Positions 5,981 through 9,076 of a stretch of 9,076 nucleotides of DNA are shown in pieces (within the stretch, counting starts at the first letter, position 1; each line of letters starts with the position of its first letter). The stretch is from Candidatus Rifleibacteriota bacterium. Lineage in GTDB: Bacteria > Riflebacteria > Ozemobacteria > Ozemobacterales > Ozemobacteraceae. Where the stretch lies: NCBI GenBank assembly GCA_017526725.1, contig JAFXRA010000375.1, forward strand, positions 1 to 9,076, given 5' to 3'. A program made the translations under genes and the position numbers. The notes under the pieces were generated by a model. The model worked only from the letters and a program-made list of their open reading frames with translations. It ran no database searches and was not told where the DNA came from.

Positions 5981-7483
5981 CTATATCCTTTGAGAACCTG
6001 AACCGATATTCTGTGTTCCAGAACCGATATCTTGTGTTCCAGAACCAATATCAGGTGTATATGTAGCAATAGGTGTTGTGCCTGTAGCTATAGGAGGTGT
6101 ATCCGTAGCTATAGGTGTAGTGCCTGTAGCTATAGGAGGTGTATCTGTAGCTATAGGAGCTGTGCCGGTTGCTATAGGAGGCGTATCTGTAGCTATAGGT
6201 GTAGTGCCGGTGGCTATAGGAGGCGTATCTGTAGCTATAGGTGTAGTGCCGGTTGCTATAGGAGGCGTATCTGTAGCTATAGGTGTAGTGCCGGTGGCTA
6301 TAGGAGGTGTGTCTGTAGCAATAGGAGGTGTATCTGTAGCAATAGGAGCTGTGCCGGTTGCTATAGGTGTTGTATCAGTTGCTATGATAGGCGTATCAGT
6401 TGCCGGAGGAGGATTATATGGATCTGTTGTACTTGTTGCAGGTGGGTAATATGGGTCTGGTGTGCTTGTAGCAATAGGAGCAGAACCTCCATATACGTTC
6501 AATTCAAGTTCCGCTTTGCCGATTCCATTTTTACTATCTCTGCCGATAAGTATAACTACAGCCCTATTAACAGTAGAAGAAGCTATAAAGTTAACGGTAT
6601 TGCCGGAATAACTTCCAGAAAAACCACCGCCTACGGCAGACCATTCATAACTGATATAGTCGTTATCTGCATCAAAGCCTTTAGCATATAAATCGACTCT
6701 TTCATTTGGTCTGATATAAAGAACATCATTGAATTTAAAGATTGCTGAGCTATTGGGGTTATAAGTTATAGAAACTATAGGAGCAGAATTACTTTCTGTA
6801 CTCTGAGGCAATTTTACAAATATTTCCGAATTGTAATTATCTCCAAAACTTACTGGAACAGTAATTGTTTTATAACCCACCAAAGAAATAACTGCTTCAG
6901 TGTCGATTCCTGGGAAATCGCTTAAAGAAACAGATCCTGAAGCGTCTGTATAATACTCATTACCCCATATTGTGACTTTTGCACGATATAAAGCGTTGTT
7001 ATTAGTATCAGTAACAAAGAGTTTCAAAGAATATGGGGAAGCCTGCATGCTGATCATCTGTTTTGAATCCTGAGAAGATAATACAACCTGTTCACTGCCT
7101 ACAGGAGCACTTACAGGAATATTTTCCTGACGAGCTCTGAAAACAACTTGTGTACCTTCTCTTTTTTCAGCAATTAAAGTGTGGATTCCCTGAGGTACAT
7201 TCTGAATTTCGTATCTGCCGTTTGCATCTGTAATACCGTAAAGAGTGCTGAATTTTTCCAGAAAAACTTTAATTCCAGCAAGACTGTTTAAATTACAGCG
7301 CATTTCAGCAGCAGGCCTGAAAGAACTCTGACTGCCATCTCTGACATACCCGACTAAGGTAACAACATTAGTAGAAACACTGGAACTTCCTGCCAAATCA
7401 TCGGAAGCATTGCCGCACCCGATTATTATTAATGGGAAAACGGCAAATAAAATTAGTAAAAAAACGAAACCCAATCTTTTCAT
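5981..7483 (-). CDS. Large surface lipoprotein with beta domains and a Pro/Thr heptad-repeat stalk
   Basis: The N-terminus is a lipoprotein signal peptide with lipobox IIGC; C23 is the expected lipidated residue. A carboxypeptidase-regulatory-like (CarboxypepD_reg) domain follows at about 40-147, with TDANGRYEIQNVPQGIHTL (85-103). A second similar beta domain spans about 150-226 (YYTDASGSVSLSDFPG, 177-192). An Ig/PKD-like domain spans about 234-331 (FDADNDYISYEWSAVGGG, 270-287). Residues 334-500 form a low-complexity Pro/Thr tail, first DPY-PP spacers, then heptads of IATDTPP/IATGTTP type, ending in IGSGTQ-type units. The likely role is an envelope- or surface-exposed protein; no catalytic residues are evident. 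The start is supported by AGAGG 8 bases before the ATG at 7483 and a promoter at 7510-7538. A tail repeat at the C-terminus with no sorting signal or outer-membrane anchor is unusual; the lipid anchor is at the other end. Repeat number may vary between strains. Confidence 0.9.
   Translation of the reverse strand: MKRLGFVFLLILFAVFPLIIIGCGNASDDLAGSSSVSTNVVTLVGYVRDGSQSSFRPAAEMRCNLNSLAGIKVFLEKFSTLYGITDANGRYEIQNVPQGIHTLIAEKREGTQVVFRARQENIPVSAPVGSEQVVLSSQDSKQMISMQASPYSLKLFVTDTNNNALYRAKVTIWGNEYYTDASGSVSLSDFPGIDTEAVISLVGYKTITVPVSFGDNYNSEIFVKLPQSTESNSAPIVSITYNPNSSAIFKFNDVLYIRPNERVDLYAKGFDADNDYISYEWSAVGGGFSGSYSGNTVNFIASSTVNRAVVILIGRDSKNGIGKAELELNVYGGSAPIATSTPDPYYPPATSTTDPYNPPPATDTPIIATDTTPIATGTAPIATDTPPIATDTPPIATGTTPIATDTPPIATGTTPIATDTPPIATGTTPIATDTPPIATGTAPIATDTPPIATGTTPIATDTPPIATGTTPIATYTPDIGSGTQDIGSGTQNIGSGSQRI
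5987..6385 (-). repeat. 21-base tandem repeat with 42-base higher-order unit, in coding sequence
   Basis: Nineteen consecutive heptads are encoded. Fifteen are of the form IATxTxP (6071-6385), one is IATYTPD, and three are IGSGxQx (5987-6049). Most alternate between an IATDTPP unit and an IATGTTP or IATGTAP unit, so the DNA repeats with a 42-base period. The alternation is broken once, where two IATDTPP units are adjacent (third and fourth heptads). Neighbouring copies differ by only a few third-position changes, consistent with expansion by slippage or recombination. Confidence 0.95.
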
Positions 7484-7509
7484 AGTAATTCCTCTCTTTC
7501 GTGTTATTA

Positions 7510-7538
7510 ATTATAATGATTTTTTTCACAAACCACAA
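7510..7538 (-). promoter_or_regulatory. Candidate promoter for the lipoprotein gene
   Basis: On the minus strand TTGTGG (plus 7533-7538) and a perfect TATAAT (plus 7510-7515) are separated by exactly 17 bases. The predicted start is about 20 bases before the AGAGG ribosome-binding site. It lies in the 67-base gap after the DUF4298 gene, where I saw no terminator, so both read-through and independent transcription are possible. Confidence 0.6.
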
Positions 7539-7550
7539 TATCTTATTAAA

Positions 7551-7832
7551 TTACAATCTAATTCTTGTTTTTAACGCATCATTTTCTTCTAAAAAATTGT
7601 ACACCTCATCTTCCGAGAGTACACCTCTTTTAAGATCTTTTGGAAACAAGCCAGCCTCATCATCTTTAAAATCCTGCATCCAGCCGCCATTTTCATAATA
7701 GCATTGGAGTTCCTTGATAGACGGCTGGAGTCTGAGATAATAATCAATGGCATCATTAAGATTCTTCAAGGCTTCTTTGCCTTCATCAAGAATCATTTCC
7801 ATCCTTTTTATTCGATCGGTTTGAGCAGTCAT
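7551..7832 (-). CDS. DUF4298 family protein, 93 aa
   Basis: This small cytosolic protein matches my knowledge of the DUF4298 family. It has an N-terminal helix RIKRMEMILDEG (7-18), a central YYENGGWMQDFKDDEAG (45-61), and the hallmark LKRGVLSEDEVYNFLEEN (67-84). The length is typical. The family has no established function; the conserved aromatic and acidic residues suggest a binding rather than an enzymatic role, which is inference. The ATG at 7832 lies one base after the yqeY stop codon, so the two are probably translated together from one message. GAAGAA inside the end of yqeY may serve as a weak ribosome-binding site. Confidence 0.9.
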   Translation of the reverse strand: MTAQTDRIKRMEMILDEGKEALKNLNDAIDYYLRLQPSIKELQCYYENGGWMQDFKDDEAGLFPKDLKRGVLSEDEVYNFLEENDALKTRIRL

Positions 7833-7833
7833 A

Positions 7834-8271
7834 TTATTTGCAAAGTTCTTCTACAATCTGATTGATAAGCTTGCCGTCAGCTTTTCCTTTAAATTCAGGC
7901 ATAATGCTCTTCATAATCTGACCTTTATTTTTAGAAGCAACAACTTCTGCAAACTTTTCGTTAATTATTTTTATAATTCCGTCTTTATCAAGCATAGCTG
8001 GAGCGAATGCTTTTATATAGGCTTCTCTTTTTTTGTATTCTTCAAGAAGTTCAATTCTTTCTGGCGGACAGGTTTCAATCTGTTCTTTATATGATTTAAG
8101 TTCTTTTAATATCATCTTATCAACTAGTTCATCGGTAATATTGTCTCTTGTACCTTCATCAATAGCTACTTTCTTTATTGCACCGATAAGGGAAGAAATA
8201 GCTTCTCTTTTTTCTTTGTTCTTTTCCTTCATTGCAGCTATATTGGCTTTTGTCAATTCTTCGTATTTCAT
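7834..8271 (-). CDS. yqeY: GatB/YqeY domain protein
   Basis: This 145-residue protein matches the stand-alone YqeY family, related to the C-terminal tRNA-binding domain of GatB in the aspartyl/glutamyl-tRNA amidotransferase. The N-terminal half is helical (LTKANIAAMKEKNKEKREAI, 6-25; SLIGAIKKVAIDEG, 27-40). The C-terminal part carries the diagnostic KGQIMKSIMPEFKGKADGKL (116-135) and ends NQIVEEL. The usual family length is about 148. The frame stays open upstream to a GTG at 8310, but the ATG at 8271 is chosen because AAAGGAG lies 7 bases before it and the family's conserved sequence begins there. It is the first gene of a group with DUF4298. Its promoter is at 8334-8362, with a palindrome over the -35. 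The exact cellular role of free YqeY proteins is not settled. Confidence 0.93.
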   Translation of the reverse strand: MKYEELTKANIAAMKEKNKEKREAISSLIGAIKKVAIDEGTRDNITDELVDKMILKELKSYKEQIETCPPERIELLEEYKKREAYIKAFAPAMLDKDGIIKIINEKFAEVVASKNKGQIMKSIMPEFKGKADGKLINQIVEELCK

Positions 8272-8333
8272 CGTAATCTCCTTTAAATAAAGATGACAGT
8301 TTATGTACACAAAACCATCTGATTTTTTTGAAT

Positions 8334-8362
8334 ATTATATACTTATTAAAATTGCCAAACAA
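8334..8362 (-). promoter_or_regulatory. Sigma70-type promoter for yqeY
   Basis: On the minus strand TTGTTT (plus 8357-8362) is followed by a 17-base spacer and a perfect TATAAT (plus 8334-8339). The predicted start, near 8327, gives a leader of about 55 bases before the ATG at 8271. The -35 lies inside the left arm of the dyad at 8357-8375. Confidence 0.6.
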
Positions 8363-8375
8363 GTATAACTTGTTT
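8357..8375. promoter_or_regulatory. Perfect 19-base dyad, candidate operator between divergent genes
   Basis: AAACAAGT-ATA-ACTTGTTT has two perfect 8-base arms around a 3-base centre. It covers the -35 of the yqeY promoter and lies 48 bases before the ATG of the divergent DUF2339 gene. This is the layout expected for a repressor or activator site. The arms do not match the LexA boxes I know (GAAC-N4-GTTC or CTGT-N8-ACAG), and the cognate regulator is not identifiable here. Confidence 0.55.
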
Positions 8376-8422
8376 TATCATTAGTAAATAAAAAGATACA
8401 TTACAAAAAGTGGTGTTTATTT

Positions 8423-9076
8423 ATGGAAATATTGTTTTTAGTTGGTATTTTTATTTGGTTAATCATACTTGAGAATAGAGTTAGAGATCTTTCTGATAAA
8501 AATGAACATCTAGAAAAAGAACTGCATAGTTATGAAACTCTGTTGGAATCAATAGAGCATGAAATGGAAGACAATTATTGCAGAATGCAGTCATCATCTA
8601 ATGTTTCTCAAAAAGCCGCAAGTTCAGCTCAGTTCCCAAAACCAAACAATATTAATACACAGACAGAGAACATTTCCAAAGTTCAGGAAAGTATTTCCAT
8701 CAATCAGACAGAGCAAACCAAAGAAGTTAGCAGCATAAATGAAGCCCTGTCAATAGTTAAGCAGAGAACTGACACTAAGCTTGAAAAATCATTACCACCA
8801 TTAGAAACCAGCAGTAATAATACTAAAAAAACTATTATTACTGATAAAGCCGTTGAGCATGAAACAACTCAGAATACTTATAAAGAAACCGCAGTATCAC
8901 AAGTCAAATCACCAACACCTCAAACGCCACAACCTCCAAAAGAACCTATATCTTTTGTTCAGTTATTCTCTTGGATTGGCGGATTCATACTGCTTTTAGG
9001 TATTATTTTCTGGATAAAATACGCTCTGGAAAACAATATCATTTCTCCAGACATGAGAGTAGCTCTAGGAACAATA
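8423..9076 (+). CDS. DUF2339 family membrane protein, N-terminal part (runs off the window)
   Basis: An open frame from the ATG at 8423 continues without a stop to the last base, giving 218 residues of a longer protein. It starts with a hydrophobic helix (2-16), then a charged, coiled-coil-like helix (about 17-52, LENRVRDLSDKNEHLEKEL). A long Ser/Thr/Gln/Pro-rich linker follows (about 55-176), ending in PTPQTPQPPKEP. The sequence from 178 on, FVQLFSWIGGFILLLGIIFW with KYALENNIISPDMRVALG, matches the start of the multi-pass DUF2339 membrane domain, whose members usually run to many hundred residues. The function of DUF2339 proteins is unknown to me. The ribosome-binding site is weak (AAGTGGTG). 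Transcription probably starts in the 8375-8415 region, next to the dyad shared with yqeY, but no clear -10 box is visible. The 3' part lies outside the window. Confidence 0.88.
   Translation, partial: MEILFLVGIFIWLIILENRVRDLSDKNEHLEKELHSYETLLESIEHEMEDNYCRMQSSSNVSQKAASSAQFPKPNNINTQTENISKVQESISINQTEQTKEVSSINEALSIVKQRTDTKLEKSLPPLETSSNNTKKTIITDKAVEHETTQNTYKETAVSQVKSPTPQTPQPPKEPISFVQLFSWIGGFILLLGIIFWIKYALENNIISPDMRVALGTI

Noticed and set aside
6071..6385. CRISPR array
   Set aside because: The repeats are contiguous 21/42-base units inside a reading frame, with no unique spacers.
6032..6691. Long plus-strand open frames (6032-6691 and 6078-6449) across the repeat region
   Set aside because: They are by-products of a 21-base repeat without stops on either strand. 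They give Cys/Arg-rich or VAIG-repeat sequences with no credible ribosome-binding site, while the minus-strand frame has a lipoprotein signal and recognisable domains.
8272..8310. Longer yqeY start at the GTG at 8310
   Set aside because: The ATG at 8271 has a perfect AAAGGAG site at the right distance, and the family sequence starts there; the extra 13 residues look like leader translation.

Overview
The window is AT-rich and densely coded, and looks like a chromosomal segment of a bacterium. It has Sec signal peptides, a lipobox lipoprotein and coenzyme-B12 fermentation genes (glmS and glmL of glutamate mutase). This suggests a low-GC, probably diderm, amino-acid-fermenting anaerobe. The pseudopilin-like sequence style of one protein and the mix of hypothetical families remind me of Candidatus Riflebacteria or Lentisphaerota-type genomes, but that placement is low-confidence inference.

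Layout from left to right. A complete plus-strand gene of unknown function (58-1074) converges on a minus-strand, membrane-anchored hypothetical gene (1121-1798). Next comes a minus-strand cluster read from 4580 down to 1873: glmS (B12-binding subunit of glutamate mutase), a membrane protein with a pseudopilin-like middle domain that starts at a TTG 3 bases after glmS, and glmL (the ATPase-fold reactivase-type partner). The catalytic subunit gene glmE is not in the window. A 577-base non-coding stretch (4581-5157) follows. It holds two abutting inverted repeats next to the glmS ribosome-binding site, a roughly 80-base near-perfect hairpin element with a competing third arm, and an extended -10 promoter with an overlapping palindrome. 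That promoter serves a secreted plus-strand protein (5158-5889), which ends in a textbook terminator.

The right half is a minus-strand group, yqeY (7834-8271), DUF4298 (7551-7832) and a large lipoprotein (5981-7483). The lipoprotein's C-terminus is a Pro/Thr-rich stalk of about 19 heptads, encoded by 21/42-base tandem repeats. At the right edge a divergent plus-strand gene (8423 to beyond 9076) encodes the N-terminus of a DUF2339 membrane protein. A perfect 19-base dyad sits between it and yqeY, over the yqeY -35 box.

Functional reading: GlmS with an absent GlmE would interconvert glutamate and 3-methylaspartate, and GlmL would restore inactivated enzyme. The other genes are envelope proteins, hypothetical proteins or a tRNA-amidotransferase-like housekeeping protein with no obvious link to that pathway. 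I saw no mobile-element gene, CRISPR array, rRNA or tRNA. The most unusual items are the pilin-like insertion inside the glm cluster, the switch-like hairpin element, the repeat-stalk lipoprotein and the 338-residue orphan protein.
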